Below are positions 1 through 10,924 of a stretch of DNA of 64,000 nucleotides, piece after piece. The stretch lies in contig OX388317.1 in NCBI GenBank assembly GCA_947579605.1, forward strand, positions 25,501,384-25,565,383, in the 5' to 3' direction. The notes below the pieces were generated by a model that worked only from the letters and a program-made list of their open reading frames with translations, had not been told where the DNA came from and did no database searches. A program made the position numbers and the translations under genes. The DNA comes from Athripsodes cinereus. Lineage: Eukaryota > Arthropoda > Insecta > Trichoptera > Leptoceridae. Each line of letters begins with the position of its first letter. The stretch's first letter is position 1.

Positions 1-152
1 TCGGCCTCGTGAACAGGGAGTCCGTGGTTCGATCCCAGGTACCGGCAAACTCCCCTTTCACGACACAAGCTTTTAGCTAACTGTGAAATGTGTATAAGGT
101 TGTATTTGGGTTTATAACAAAACCCAGATATATCTTTTAAAAAAAAAAAAAA
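1..152 (+). mobile_element. SINE-B copy (tRNA-derived), 5' cut by window edge
   Basis: It contains a Pol III B-box-like TGGTTCGATCCCAGG near 26-40, then a body with ACGACACAAGCTTTTAGC and AACCCAGATATATC, and ends in a poly(A) run at 138-152. The same body recurs, mostly inverted, near 19.7, 21.5, 39.4, 55.6 and 56.5 kb. The A box would lie off the left edge. The poly(A) abuts the middle of a MITE, so this SINE probably inserted into it. Confidence 0.75.
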
Positions 153-153
153 T

Positions 154-426
154 CGATGGTAAATTTACCAATGATTTGTTTGCGAAAAGTCAATATTATA
201 GATGATTTTTTAAAACCCCTCAGGTAAATTTAGGATCTTCACTGGTCCACCTTTCGATTTAGTAATTTGTTATCTACTATAATAATTGACTGTCTGATCC
301 TGTGTACATTGTAAAAATAAAAAATAAAATAAAATAATAGTTTCATACTAATGAACCGTTTGTACTATCTCTGGTCCTAATCTGATAGTACGTACCAATG
401 ATTCGTTGTGAATATTTTTCTCAGCG
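154..426. mobile_element. CACTGAG MITE, right half, with secondary insertion
   Basis: The centre (GGTAAATTTACCAA) and right arm end in TTTTTCTCAGCG followed by TA at 427-428. About 203-338 is extra sequence absent from the intact copy at 6026-6291; it ends A-rich, like a retroposon tail. The left half is missing, replaced by SINE-B or lying off the window. Confidence 0.7.
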
Positions 427-429
427 TAA

Positions 430-600
430 CCTCTCACCCCCTCCCCTCACTCCATCCCTTTCTTAATACTCCACCCCTTTCCTAATTATCTTGTTATTAT
501 CTGTCCACTGTATTAAGTATTTTTCACTGAGGATGGATTTAGTCCGAAAAGCTTATGAAAAAAATATAGTACTTTAAGTGAAAGACACGGTGTTTTAATG
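430..600 (+). mobile_element. Penelope-like element 3' end, remnant
   Basis: A C-rich stretch is followed by CTGAGGATGGATTTAGTCCG, AAAAGCTT and ACGGTGTTTTAATG. This is the same order as the 3' UTR after the GIY-YIG fragment at 45010-45110 (GATGATGCCAAG, GGCGAAAACGTTTGAGG, CAGTGTTTTA). There is no coding sequence. Confidence 0.45.
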
Positions 601-639
601 TTATCAAATTAAATATTTAACCTAAAAAATGATTCTTGT

Positions 640-830
640 AGATTTTTCGAATCATGCCTAGAAATTCAATATACTTTAGGTATAATTTCTAAGATACCTT
701 CCACATTACGAATCAGACACATAGAAAATGACATCTAGCAAGCAAAGCAGTTTTATTGATCTTCTGTAAGCTTTGATAAATGAACTTAGGAGATTTCGTG
801 TATCCACCGATGCTATAGATATTGCAATTA
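640..830 (+). repeat. Dispersed repeat shared with 62243-62590
   Basis: CTAGAAATTCAATATACTTT, ACACATAGAAAATGACATCT and a later ATCCACCGATG reappear in order at 62.24-62.58 kb, where the copy is split by a LINE-W insertion. The type is unknown. I see nothing recognisable from 830 to 1138. Confidence 0.55.
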
Positions 831-1138
831 CCTGCTTATTATTGCTATAAGTATTTGATATGGCACGGCGCCAAAGAGATTATCTACTTAAAATCTTATT
901 GCTTATTTGTAGGCATCATAGCATTAGTTATACAATGATATAGCAATTGAGAGATAAATAAGATCTCATGTAGTGTGACCGTCTACACCTCGTGTTTATA
1001 TGGAAATATTAATTATATAAATTATCTTCTTAGCAACGAACAAAAATACATGACATTCGAAAATTTACAAGTAATTTTATTGATAATTTATCGTAAGTAT
1101 TTATTATTTTGAAACACAAGTGTCAACTGGATGTAGAC

Positions 1139-1215
1139 GGCGCAGAATAGAACAGCATGGAAAGAAATTGAGAAGACCTTCGTCCAGGAGTGAATAGAAG
1201 TGGGCTGAGAAAAAG
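1139..1215 (+). mobile_element. LINE 3' end fragment, RTE-type, diverged
   Basis: The segment reads like the 3' end at 40159-40235 in sense: AGAACAGCATGGAAAG, then CTTCGTCCAGGAGTG, then an AAGAAGAAG tail. Stop codons make it non-coding. Confidence 0.55.
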
Positions 1216-1365
1216 AAGAAGTATTGAAACGAGTTTCAGGGAATTTAAATTATAGGTTGCAAGAAATACCGAAATGAGCTTACACAATTACCTAATCACT
1301 GGGCGACAAAATATGAGCGACGACATAATACTAATGTGAGCGACCACATATAGTTTCTTCGACTA

Positions 1366-1512
1366 TGCTATCACGGCATATTCCACAAGTGGGAGAGTCA
1401 GCGGATTTACTGCATACTTAAACATGCATATTGACCCTTCCGTGCCAGTAAAAAATAAGATATTCAGCATTGGTGGCATGCCTCATCCCTAAATTGTAGA
1501 TTTTAATTATCT
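1366..1512 (-). mobile_element. SINE-A copy, 3' part
   Basis: It carries the family words (reverse strand) ATCACGGCATATTCCACAAG, CATGCATATTGACCC and TTCCGTGCCAGTAAAAA. The 5' part is eroded. I see nothing recognisable from 1513 to 1959. Confidence 0.75.
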
Positions 1513-1959
1513 TAAATGTGAAGTTATACGAATACACTCGCAAACTTACATAAAAAATGGAGAAACCTTTTCTTTATCGAGGACTGTAGGTGAAAATAAA
1601 ACAAACATACTAATATTTAAGTTATAAGTACCTAAAATAATAAAAAATAACATCGGGACCATTTTGAAAATGTAGATTTCTGGTTACCCTATCTATCTAT
1701 AATCGTCCATTTCCTAACAAGGATCATTGTACCGAATAATGTTAATTTGAATTGACTTAAGTTATAACGAGATAAAAAATCATATACATAAAAGAATAGC
1801 AAATTACATACAATCGATAATGTTCTAAAATAAATCATTGTAAGTATGTTAACTGAGGTGGCTTACCGTACGTCAAAGACGAGATCTCCATGTCTTATCA
1901 CTTGCCTATATATTGTTTATATTCTACGTCTTCACCATTTATTATCTCAAGGAAATGTT

Positions 1960-2092
1960 TGAGTATATGTCGAGTCATAACTTACCCCTACAATCCAACA
2001 GCGAGTGTCTTCTGGCAACACCAGCTCAAAGCTTAATCTTTTTGACGAACTTGTTTTCTGTTTATAGAGCTCGCTGTTGGAATAGTTTACCT
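1960..2092 (+). pseudogene. LINE ORF2 C-terminal remnant
   Basis: The open stretch encodes ..FSVYRARCWNSLPSTLRK.., the WNSLP..R pattern common near the C-terminus of CR1/L2/Jockey-type LINE ORF2. It is cut by the MITE half at 2097. The LINE-T tail lies just beyond, in the same orientation. Confidence 0.45.
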
Positions 2093-2096
2093 TCTA

Positions 2097-2223
2097 CACT
2101 GAGAAAAATATTAACGAAATTTCACAACGAATCATTGGTACGTACCTACTTTCAGATTAGGACCAGAGATAGTAAAAACGATTCATTAGTACGAATCTAT
2201 AACATTAACTTGTCGCAAACAAA
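2097..2223 (+). mobile_element. CACTGAG MITE, left half
   Basis: After TA at 2095-2096 it begins CACTGAGAAAAATATTAACG and runs to GTCGCAAACA, where the intact 6026-6291 copy reaches its centre. The right half is absent. Confidence 0.75.
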
Positions 2224-2339
2224 ACTTTGATAAATTTGACATCTGTTTCCTAGTCCCTTTTCCTACCTATGCTTCTCCCTTGTACCTCTTATCATCCTTC
2301 TTAGGTTTTTTGTGAACCCTTCATGGAATTGCGTTAGAT

Positions 2340-2461
2340 GAAAGAGTTTGTGCGTTTGCGATAAATTCGACCTCAGCTTGCTAATTTTATTTAATTTGAA
2401 TGTATATCTTCTATTGAGTTGTTTGTAATCAATGGTTAAGTAATGAATAAATAAATAAATA
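2340..2461 (+). mobile_element. LINE-T 3' UTR and (AAAT)n tail
   Basis: TTTGCGATAAATTCGACCTC, TTTAATTTGAATGTATA and TGTTTGTAATCAATG precede (AATA)n. The same order is seen at 44285-44425, 39310-39690 and 58847-58975. Confidence 0.6.
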
Positions 2462-3002
2462 AGTAATGTTCTGTGAATATGAATAAATGCTAGTTAAATA
2501 TAACCTTACCGTTATGACAATAGTTGTGTCAAAAGGACCCACGCGAGTCCTTTGATCATGGAAGCATGAAGTGGAAGTAAAGAAAAAGGATATAATATGT
2601 AAGGAGAGTAATTTCATCCCTCATTGGGTGGTGTGGTGTCTTCCTACATCCCTAAACTTAATCCCTTCGTCTGGGGTTTTGTTTTACAGTTAACTGAATT
2701 GGCAGTGTTTTGTCTCATGTCTGGCGTCTACTAACTAATATGTTACCTATTATACCTTACAATAGATACCGTTGTGATTTTTTTGGTAATACATATCGTA
2801 TTTCTTGTGTTTCATATAAGCAATAATTTTCTGTTTTTTTTTTGTTGATACTGTGCGCTAGCGCATCCGTCAAAGATATCTAATAAATAATAGGTAGTCT
2901 TTGTAAAACAGGAGAAACGATAAAATTCTCGATGTGTTATGTTTGACTGAGAATGTCCATGATGAAATTCAATTCAAGTCAATGAGAATGTCCAATGATG
3001 TT
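2462..3002. other. No recognisable feature
   Basis: AT-rich sequence with short runs of T. The open frames are short and unlike any family I know. Confidence 0.4.
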
Positions 3003-3205
3003 GGTCAAAAAGAGCACTGTTCTTTCATCTACATGGTTTCGACGGCCCAGACGTTCCTCTTTGACAATACACTGTTCATAATGACTATGATGTTAGATCG
3101 CTGAGAATGTTATGGGAAAAGGTTTCTCAATTGGCACATAGAGGTTGTGAATGGAGGAGGCTGATTTCTACCCTATGCTTCCGAGAGAAGAGTTAAAGGG
3201 CGAAA
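3003..3205 (+). mobile_element. LINE-GAT 3' fragment, diverged
   Basis: CAAAAAGAGCACTGTTCTTT, TTTGACAATACACTGTTC, TCAATTGGCACATAGAGG and GGAGGAGGCTGATTTCTACC follow the order of the LINE-GAT copy at 7404-7634. The heavy substitution load suggests age. Confidence 0.75.
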
Positions 3206-3457
3206 TTAAGTTAAGTTGATTGGTTTTTAGACACGTGAGTTCTTGATTTTGAGTTTTAAAAAAATAGTACCTACCGATTCATATTTTCATTCTTTGCAGA
3301 GTTTTTCATAAATGTTAAATCACAAATTATTTTACAAAATCGCAATATTTTGATAAATTAGGTAAGCAAATAATTATCTCAATTTTTTAGCATCAAAAAC
3401 AGAGACTTAAACCTAAACTTTTAGTGGCACAAATAGGACGACTTGCTACTTCTATAC

Positions 3458-3526
3458 TATACAGTTTGTCCGCTGGCTACCACACTTTTGGGTTATGCTG
3501 TGATGGTTTAGCAGTGGTAGTAGAAA
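3458..3526 (+). mobile_element. SINE-A 3' fragment
   Basis: Contains CCGCTGGCTACCACACTT, GCTGTGATGG and a GTAGTAG tail. Confidence 0.7.
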
Positions 3527-4158
3527 TAAAATATACGAATTTAATTATAAACATGCTATTAGGGAGGGTTCATTGAAACGGTGAATAACCGCAAAAATTT
3601 TATAATTTATAATCTATACATCTCAAAGATTAAAAAAAACATATCAAATACAAAACATTTTACAATAGTGTGTTCATTAAAACGGTGAATGACATCACAA
3701 CAACAACAGCAACCAAAAAATAAAAAAAAAATAAGACATGTTGTGTTCTCAAAGCGACAGTAATAAGTTCATTTTATTGAAATGATTGCAATTCACAACA
3801 CCATTTTTTTTGTTATATTTCATGATTATATACTGTAAATGTTATTTTCCTTTCAAACTCCTCCATTTCGCATCCTTTTGATTACTACATCCTTCTTCTG
3901 TTTCTCAGGATTCTTTGCCATTTTAGAGTTATTTCACTCCTTTTATTTGAAAGTGTTGTCTTTTTTTTTAAAAAAAAGAATCGAACACTTATCTCAAATT
4001 ATTATATAGTGAACAAAACATTCGACGTTTGAATAGAGTATGAACTTTTTTGTTTGAATACAAAACAGCTATCTGCAAAAACATTTCTTCTTACTAATTA
4101 TTTCGAATAAAACGTTGCGTGATAGAGTGAAGAATAAGCGGATGCTAGAAAAATGTTG
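3527..4158. other. No gene; short direct repeat
   Basis: GTTCATTGAAACGGTGAAT near 3569 recurs as GTTCATTAAAACGGTGAAT near 3673. The rest is A/T-rich with homopolymers. Confidence 0.4.
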
Positions 4159-4159
4159 T

Positions 4160-4465
4160 GGACAGAATGCGCGTGAATAATTTACGGTGGTTTGGACATG
4201 TTGAACGAATGAACGAGGAAAGAATGCCAAAGAAGATTTTATATTTGTCTGAAAGAAGGGTTGCGAAGAAGCGCAGGTGTCCGAGAACCACGTGGCTTGA
4301 TTACGTGGATTAAATTCTCAAGGACGATCGTGTGTTGAGTAGGAGGAACTGACGTGCGTGCATGAGAAATTGTATTAATGTAGAAGAAGCGAAATATAGA
4401 TCTATATGGCATTCCGTTCTCTCTGCTTACTCCACTTGGGATACGGCGTGAGGGTATAGTGTATT
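4160..4465 (+). mobile_element. LINE-CRN 3' fragment, degenerate
   Basis: Translation gives RWFGHVERMNEERMPKKIL, then WLDYV, RACMRNC and VLSAYSTWD with in-frame stops. This is the C-terminal tail of a non-LTR ORF2. It ends CCACTTGGGATACGGCGTGA and GGGTATAG, the ending shared with SINE-A. Confidence 0.8.
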
Positions 4466-4903
4466 AAAGTATATTTGATTTATCTATATTAGCTGTTGTA
4501 GCCTTCCGCAGTCTTCATCAAAGATGTTGATATTCTTCCGTGTTCACCGCGTCTAGAAGGTCTCCTACCTTCATCTTGACGTTTCGACTTTGCTGATGAA
4601 GTCATTATCAAAAATATGTGCGATCTTTTATCTACATATTTTTTACCCTTAAACGTTTCCCTCGGAAACATAGGATTTATAGACTAATAATTATGAAAAC
4701 AAAGAGATTGTTTAAAGATGGTCTCTTCCTTACAAAGAGTTTGAGAGTTAGGACTATAATTCCATTATTTTCTATAAATTTTCGGGTGTTCTTTAAAAGT
4801 TAGATATTCGTAAAGACATTTCACATTTTAGTTCAGCGATGAGGTATTCTATCCATTGCCTTAATTGGCACGGAGAGGACGACTTCCATGTTTATTCTAT
4901 GCA

Positions 4904-5005
4904 TTGAAGAAGACCCACCGTAAAGACCCACAGACCCGGATACCGCAGAAGTCTAGAGACTTCCATTTTCCTCGGTAGTATAGTGGTCAGTATCCCCGCC
5001 TGTTT
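4904..5005 (+). mobile_element. Chimeric retro-insertion carrying a tRNA half
   Basis: It is flanked by TTCTATGCA at 4895-4903 and 5006-5014. The first ~65 bp are unrecognised; they contain AGACCC three times and a hairpin GAAGTC-TAGA-GACTTC. The last 35 bp are a tRNA-Asp 5' half. It looks like an RNA chimera inserted by LINE machinery. Confidence 0.6.
4969..5003 (+). pseudogene. tRNA-Asp 5' half
   Basis: TCCTCGGTAGTATAGTGGTC and AGTATCCCCGCCTGT match the acceptor 5' strand, D arm and anticodon 5' strand of eukaryotic tRNA-Asp(GUC) with essentially one change. Identity stops in the anticodon loop. It cannot form a tRNA. Confidence 0.8.
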
Positions 5006-5055
5006 TTCTATGCAGTCAATTCGCTGGCTTCCTCGCTTGTGGTAAATGCTGTGAT

Positions 5056-6023
5056 GAGATGAATGAATGAAATCTGTAGATAATTTCACCCTTAATACAA
5101 ATCAAGGTATGTCAAGTGATCCGCTCAGCGATCCCTAGCCAGAGTTCTTTAGAAAATTCCAATTTATTGTCAAACATTTAGTCATCTCATATAATACGTT
5201 TGTTCTCTATTTACGAATTTATAAATTTATTTTAAACGAAGCTACCCTGTTGGTTACCTTTTGAAATAATAAATCATTTATGTTTCATTATAATCTCATA
5301 TTATAATGAACTTCCAGCGAGAAATATCGGTAAGAAATCAAACTTATTTTTTTATAAATTGCTTTTATTATCAAAAAACTGCAAATACTCAGTTTTGCAT
5401 TCAATCCATGATGACGTTATTACTGCATAAAGTCGTATTCTCCATTATCCCTGTCACAATGAGAACAAAGCAGCAATATTGTCTATAATATGCAGCATTA
5501 TTGAGATACCTACATTATTATTATATAACATTTTAATTCCTACACATCACAACATTATTACATACCAACTCGAATTTTACGCATCCCTTTTAATAAAATA
5601 ACATCAAAATTTGTTAGTAAAGTAGTAGTAACCATAATATAAGTACTATTACTTATTGTTATTATTATAAATGTATTGCTATTGTGGTCTCAAAAATATA
5701 TTCATTATTCGTTTTTTTTATTGTCGAAAATTTCACATGCGATGTTTTTGAAATACATCGCTGATCGAAATGTTTGACCCTGATATGGACCAAACTTATT
5801 ATAAACTCATAGTTTGCTACTTGGTGAAGATAATATTGCTGGGTAAATATTTTTAATGGAAAACTTATCATTTTTCTAATAACATTTGAAATCACTGATT
5901 AAACCGTAGATTGTATTATATTGTGCAATTGGCGGGTAATTACTTTTTTTGTTTCAGGCAATTATTTATTATTTAGTTAAAAAAAACTCAATTGGCGTTG
6001 AATTATCTCTACTTAGCTCTTTT
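5056..6023. other. No recognisable feature
   Basis: AT-rich sequence with short frames only. No repeat family from elsewhere in the window is seen. Confidence 0.4.
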
Positions 6024-6025
6024 TA

Positions 6026-6291
6026 CACTGAGAAAAATACTATCGAAATTTCACAACGAATCATTGGTACGTAGTACTATCAGATTAGGACCAGTGATAG
6101 TACAAACCAAACGATTCATTGGTACGAGTCTATAATATTAACTTTTCGCAAACAAATTGTTGGTAAAATTACCAACAACTTGTTTGCGATAGGTTTATAT
6201 TATAGATTCGTACTAATGAATCGTTTATACTATCTCTGGTCCTAATCTGATAGTACGTACCAATGATTCGTTGTGAGTATTTTTCTCAGTG
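6026..6291. mobile_element. CACTGAG MITE, intact, TA-flanked
   Basis: A 266-bp near-palindrome begins CACTGAGAAAAATACT and ends AGTATTTTTCTCAGTG, with TA on each side (6024-6025, 6292-6293). The inverted halves continue through GATTCATTGGTACG-type words to a central GGTAAAATTACC. TIRs plus TA suggest a Tc1/mariner-type non-autonomous element. It has no coding capacity. Confidence 0.85.
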
Positions 6292-6394
6292 TAGATGAAC
6301 CCAAGCGTTGAGTGTAATTAAGTTCTTTATAAATATCACTGAGTATATATATCAAATAGTCCTGAGGCGAGCTAGAGTTGATAGGGAGCTGTTG

Positions 6395-6645
6395 TCAACT
6401 ATCAAGGTTCGGAAGGTTTCACATCTGGGTGGGGAAAAATAACACCTTCACAAACTGATATTGAAGGGAAAATTGAGGGACGCCGAGGACCCGGTAGGAA
6501 ACAGATGTCCTGGCTGCGAAACATAAGGGAGTAGACCGGCATCCGAAGTGTGGGGAAATGTTGCGAGCGGCGCAGGACAGGGTCAGGTTCGTCGAGGTGA
6601 TCGCCAACGTTGGGGGTACCCAACAGAACACTTGAAGAAGAGGAA
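6395..6645 (+). mobile_element. LINE-W ORF2 3' fragment
   Basis: Translation gives KGKIEGRRGPGRKQMSWLRN, then an in-frame stop, then RAAQDRVRF and VIANVGGTQQNT. It ends in a GAAGAAGAGGAAG tail. GKIEGRRGPGR..SWLRN is a typical non-LTR ORF2 C-terminus. Confidence 0.8.
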
Positions 6646-7403
6646 GATAAATATCACTTTGTATGATAAAAATCGTCAGTCATTAGCCATTGGTAGTTTA
6701 AATATCGTTTTTTTTTATATAAATTAGAATAAATTGTAGAAGTGTGTCTAAACTTTTCTCTATTCAAAAGAATACTTAAAATGTAATAGGTATGTCATTG
6801 CTCTGTGATAATTTGATCAGTCCTGTATTCACGCAAAGAGTGCATTTGCTCCCATAGTTGTTAAATTGTAGCCGATACCATAATACGCTTCTTAAATAAT
6901 ACCTTTTCAATACGAGACACGCAAGTCTTGTGACTTGATGGAACATTTTTCACATAAAAATATCACAGTAGACACATTCAGTAAGGTCCTTAATCCTTAT
7001 TCCTTCAATGTATTATTACCTAAACTCTATAAAATATTTTGATAACGGTGTGATATTGGTTATCATATTAACGGTGTATGTTGATAAGTATCGTTTGACC
7101 GAACACCATCAGATGAAAAAAAAATTATTCAAAACCATCAATAATAGAAAGCTTACAGGTGAAAATGCAGTGCTGATTTTGACTTTGGGAATAGATTATT
7201 CGAAATGTGCAAAATTGCTCAAATCGAAAAGTTTGGTTTTCACTTTCTATGAGAGTATCGTTCAGTTGAAGTAAATGATGATTATACAAGATTAAAAAAA
7301 ATAAATAAAGAAAGAAATAAAAATTAATAAATTTACGATAGCATTAGGTAGGTATACTTAGAAACAAAGTAGATTAAGATGATGATAGTTGATAGTTGTA
7401 GTT
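6646..7403. other. No recognised gene; one 88-codon frame
   Basis: A frame at 7008-7274 (+) has no homology I recognise, no intron signals and low-complexity codons. Otherwise AT-rich. Confidence 0.3.
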
Positions 7404-7634
7404 ATGATAGTTGGCCAAAAAGAGCACTGTTCTTCCGTCCGCAGGGGTTCCGTAGGCCCGGGCGTCCCTCTTTCACAATACACCGTTCCTATGACAACGA
7501 TATCAGAGCGCAAGGAATGTCGTGGAAAGAGGTGACGCAATTGGCACAGAGACGCTCTGACTGGAGGAGGCTGGTTTCTGCCCTGTGCTCCCGAGAGGAG
7601 CGTTGAGGGCGATGATGATGATGATGATGATGAG
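7404..7634 (+). mobile_element. LINE-GAT 3' fragment with (GAT)n tail
   Basis: Encodes SWPKRALFFRPQGFRRPGRP, then WKEVTQLAQRRSDWRRLVS and ALCSREER before the stop. It is followed directly by GGGCGATGATGATG.. (about eight GAT units), which marks the LINE 3' end. Confidence 0.9.
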
Positions 7635-7831
7635 ATTAAGTTAGGTAATTTATACTACAGTTAAATATATGCGACATTATTCTCTCAATCAAAGAAATTT
7701 AATACTCTCTAACAGTTAAAGAGAATATATTATATAGAATTATCAATACTTCAATGAATTTACTATCAGCAATTCTCTTCAATAAAATTGAGAATTATAT
7801 TTTTTCAACGATTCTTGTTCAATTCTACTCT

Positions 7832-7885
7832 ATTCTATTCTTCTCAAGGCCATCCACTCGTTAACGACTCTTGTTTAGCGATAGA
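7832..7885. mobile_element. LINE-derived fragment
   Basis: ATTCTTCTCAAGGCCATCCA and CTCGTTAACGA match 23042-23085, next to the LINE-KRL copy there. Confidence 0.5.
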
Positions 7886-9194
7886 ACTAACGTTTTGGGA
7901 TTTTTTTTTATTCCTTCACAAAGATGAAAATCCTTCAAAGTTCTTTTGTTATATATACATAATTTTAGTTTTTTAACTCAACACACTTTCCTTGACAGAA
8001 GATTTTTTTCTTTCTGTGTAGATTTTTTTTAGTGAAACTCAATGATTTTTATAATTGATAAATAAATAATCTCACAAATCATCGTAAATTTATTTGACGT
8101 ATGACATACGAATGCGCATGTTTCTTTGCGCAATCCGCGACGCATTGATCTTGTCGTGATGTGCAAAATGATGCACGCATTATGTTATTTGATTGAATGA
8201 ACGATCTTTTGGGTAAAGAACTGTCAAACATCATTACGCTAAACATCTTCAGGTAAATAAAAAATAATTTTTAATTTTGCAACATGAGAACTAATAAATT
8301 AATTTTATACGTACCTACTTATATTCAAAAATAATAATAAGTAATAAGATCTATAATTTTTTAGGATATGCAGCAATTTTTTTTTAGAGAGACGTCCTTT
8401 GTCTTTCACGGACATTGCTGTTTGATTATATCCTCGAAAATATTGGAAAAACTCAAATACTTTATTTTTGAGTTTTTGTTAAGAGTATACTAATTAGTTT
8501 CATTTTACATATTATAGCTAAGATATTTGAAAGCATTGGGAGAGGGTATAAGACTATTGGGTTATCATAGAACAAGCAAGGAAGGGCAGGTGTCAAATAT
8601 GTGTATTGAAAGACTAAAAAGTTTGAAATGCCCAGAGGTCCTAGACGTAAAAATTGTCCTGGCGTTTTGAGGAAAGTACTTGAGCGTAATGGACTTCCGA
8701 TCCAATCGGAGCTCATGGAAGAAGATGTAGGTATAAAAATAATTTTGTATCTCTGATCCATGGTATTTGTGAAAAATATTAATTTTGAAGAAAAAAAAAG
8801 GATTGAAATATAAAAAAGTCAATCAATATTTGTCTGATATCGATCCGTAGTCATATCAAATAAATTCAAAACGAAATCGCTAAAACAATTCACCTGTATA
8901 TTGATGCTTTTGACAAAATACTCAATACTTTGTGAAAAATTTGATATGTGCACAAAAAATAAATTATAAAAAAATCGAAAAACAAAAGACGATATTCGAA
9001 TTTGTAAACGCGATGTAATTCGATAACTAGGAATCGGTTAAAGGTTTAAAAGGTTCTCAATCTTAGAGAATTTTCACCGAAGAAGTTTCACGGAAGATAA
9101 CGAGTAAAACTGTAAAAGTAGGCTTATTTTAAAACTTATACGAGAAGACAACAACGCACGATACAAACGATACCCAATAAAAAAGCATTGTAGT
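7886..9194. other. No clear gene; possible coding remnant at 8610-8755
   Basis: The frame at 8610-8755 (+) includes MPRGPRRKNCPGVLRKVLER and ..SELMEED, and is followed by GTAGGTAT, which resembles a splice donor. It may equally be a worn LINE C-terminus. The rest is AT-rich. Confidence 0.3.
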
Positions 9195-9415
9195 TTAACG
9201 AGTTTTGATTTTCTTCGCCGTTCCTCCCAATTTTCTGCTAGTCTCTTTAATTCTACGTATGTGACACAGTTTATATTCTTCTTCACTTGGTCCATATATA
9301 GGAATGTCTTTTGGTCGGCCTAAACCATTTCTGCCTTCAGTCTTGCCCTCCGCGATGATGATGAGGAGGTCTGAATGCCTGATGTTGTGGCCACTCCAGT
9401 TGGCTCATTGAAATA
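9195..9415 (-). mobile_element. LINE-KRL ORF2 3' fragment
   Basis: The reverse strand encodes MDQVKKNINCVTYVELKRLA and ENWEERRRKSKLV, the same tail as at 22665-22977. The upstream EGKT..GRGRP part is frameshifted. Confidence 0.75.
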
Positions 9416-10512
9416 TTATAAACAAAATATAGGTATAAAGCTGCGAAGATGTTTCAATATAGCTGAAGAGAATGAAAAACAGAAAAGGGTAGCCACATAT
9501 TCCATATACCTACAACGGACTCGGTCAAAAGATAAAATACTTGAGTTATTTAAACAAATAGTAGGTACCTACTTAAAAAATGAGTGAACTTAATCTGCCT
9601 GCTTCTTGCGAAAAAATGAAGAAAGTATAATACCGATGTATTAATAAATACTATTGTGTGCAAACAAACTTTAAGAATCTCTGACAGTGTTATAAAAAAC
9701 GGAGCAATTTTACGGTAAGGTATGAGAAAAAGTTGGTGTGTGCTTGCACGTGATACCAATATCAATCTATCCACATATTTATACTTTGCTCTATATAATA
9801 ACCTACATACGTGGATATAGGTTTTGTAAGTTGTAAGCACCTTTGGCAGGGAAGGTCGTAAAAAATATCTGAATTCTCCTGTCTCAGGTGTAATTTGACT
9901 CTTCTGTAGTGAATTTACCTATATATTTGTACACTATTAAGAATGAGTGGGTAGTGTATCAGTGTATGTATGCAGGTGAATTCACTATAATCTTATTAGT
10001 ACCTACTTTGAAAGTTTTCATTCCTTCTTACTTTTACCATAGTTTAGTTTTAACTTTGAATTTGGTTGGGAGACACCTAGGTACATGAGGTGATCACCAA
10101 TACAGACAACTGGCTAAGAAATTTACTATTGAATCTGTAGGAGTTTTAAACTTTCACCATATTTTTCGAAATTGCGATGTTCTTTGCAAATGTAATTGCT
10201 ATCAAATTTAAACTGAATATGTAAAGATTTTTTTTATTTTAAAGTACCTATAATTCAGTTTATTAAAAAAGTTTTGAAGTACGAAAAAAAATGTTAGAAA
10301 ATTTTAAAACCGAACTGGTATAAAACGTGGTTAGATGGAAGAAATCGCTATAAAGTGATAATCTCGCCACTGCATATCATCACATTCTTTTTTATGTAAA
10401 CTGCTTTGTTGATTTTGTTATGTGTATGATGATGTGCAAGAAGAATAAAATAAATAAATAAATTAAACCTATTTTCTTTAAATTTAAATTGTGAGAGCTA
10501 TTATTGATCTAT
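9416..10512. other. No recognisable feature
   Basis: AT-rich with short open frames. No promoter or exon signature that I trust. Confidence 0.4.
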
Positions 10513-10690
10513 TACTACTACACCATCACGGCATATCCCACAAATGGATTAGCCAGTGGATCAGCTGCTTTCAATAAACGTACAAGCTGTCCTTTCCATG
10601 CCAATAAAAAAATAACATATCCAGGAAGGATGGCAAACCTTATCGCCGAATTCAAGATATAAAATGTCTTTCCTTTTTCTAACATCTAGG
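10513..10690 (-). mobile_element. SINE-A copy, 5' truncated
   Basis: CTACTACTACACCATCACGG, CATATCCCACAAATGG and TTTCCATGCCAATAAAAAA, then GATGGCAAACCTTATCGCCG and AAAATGTCTTT. Confidence 0.85.
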
Positions 10691-10711
10691 TAACATATAA
10701 TTTATAATATA

Positions 10712-10739
10712 CTAGCTTAAATACCCTGCGTTGCATGGG
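10712..10739 (-). mobile_element. Helitron-like 3' terminus
   Basis: On the reverse strand CCCATGCAACGCAGGG can form a short hairpin, followed 8 nt later by CTAG and a T. This is the Helitron end layout (hairpin, CTRR, insertion before T). The body between 10740 and 10924 is AT-rich and its 5' end is not found. Confidence 0.5.
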
Positions 10740-10924
10740 AATCATATATAAAATTGAAAAAACAGTAAGTATGTGTAATTAAAAATTATTTTATTTAGGC
10801 AGCAATATTTTTTTGTATCAACTATATACACAGAGTAACATTAAAGTAGGAAACAGATAATAGAATATGTAAGAATGACTAAACAGTATATATATAATTA
10901 TGACAATGTCCCTAAATTACATAC

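Larger units (their letters stand above)
4767..5055 (+). mobile_element. SINE-A copy, split by a retro-insertion
   Basis: The left part runs from TTTTCGGGTGTTC to TTGGCACGGAGAGGACGACT (4767-4903). The right part is TTCGCTGGCTTCCTCGCTTG and GCTGTGATGAG (5015-5055). The 102 bp at 4904-5005 are foreign and flanked by TTCTATGCA. Confidence 0.8.

Noticed and set aside
4969..5050. Functional tRNA-Asp gene
   Set aside because: The match stops in the anticodon loop; the 3' half, CCA-side stem and T-arm pairing are missing.
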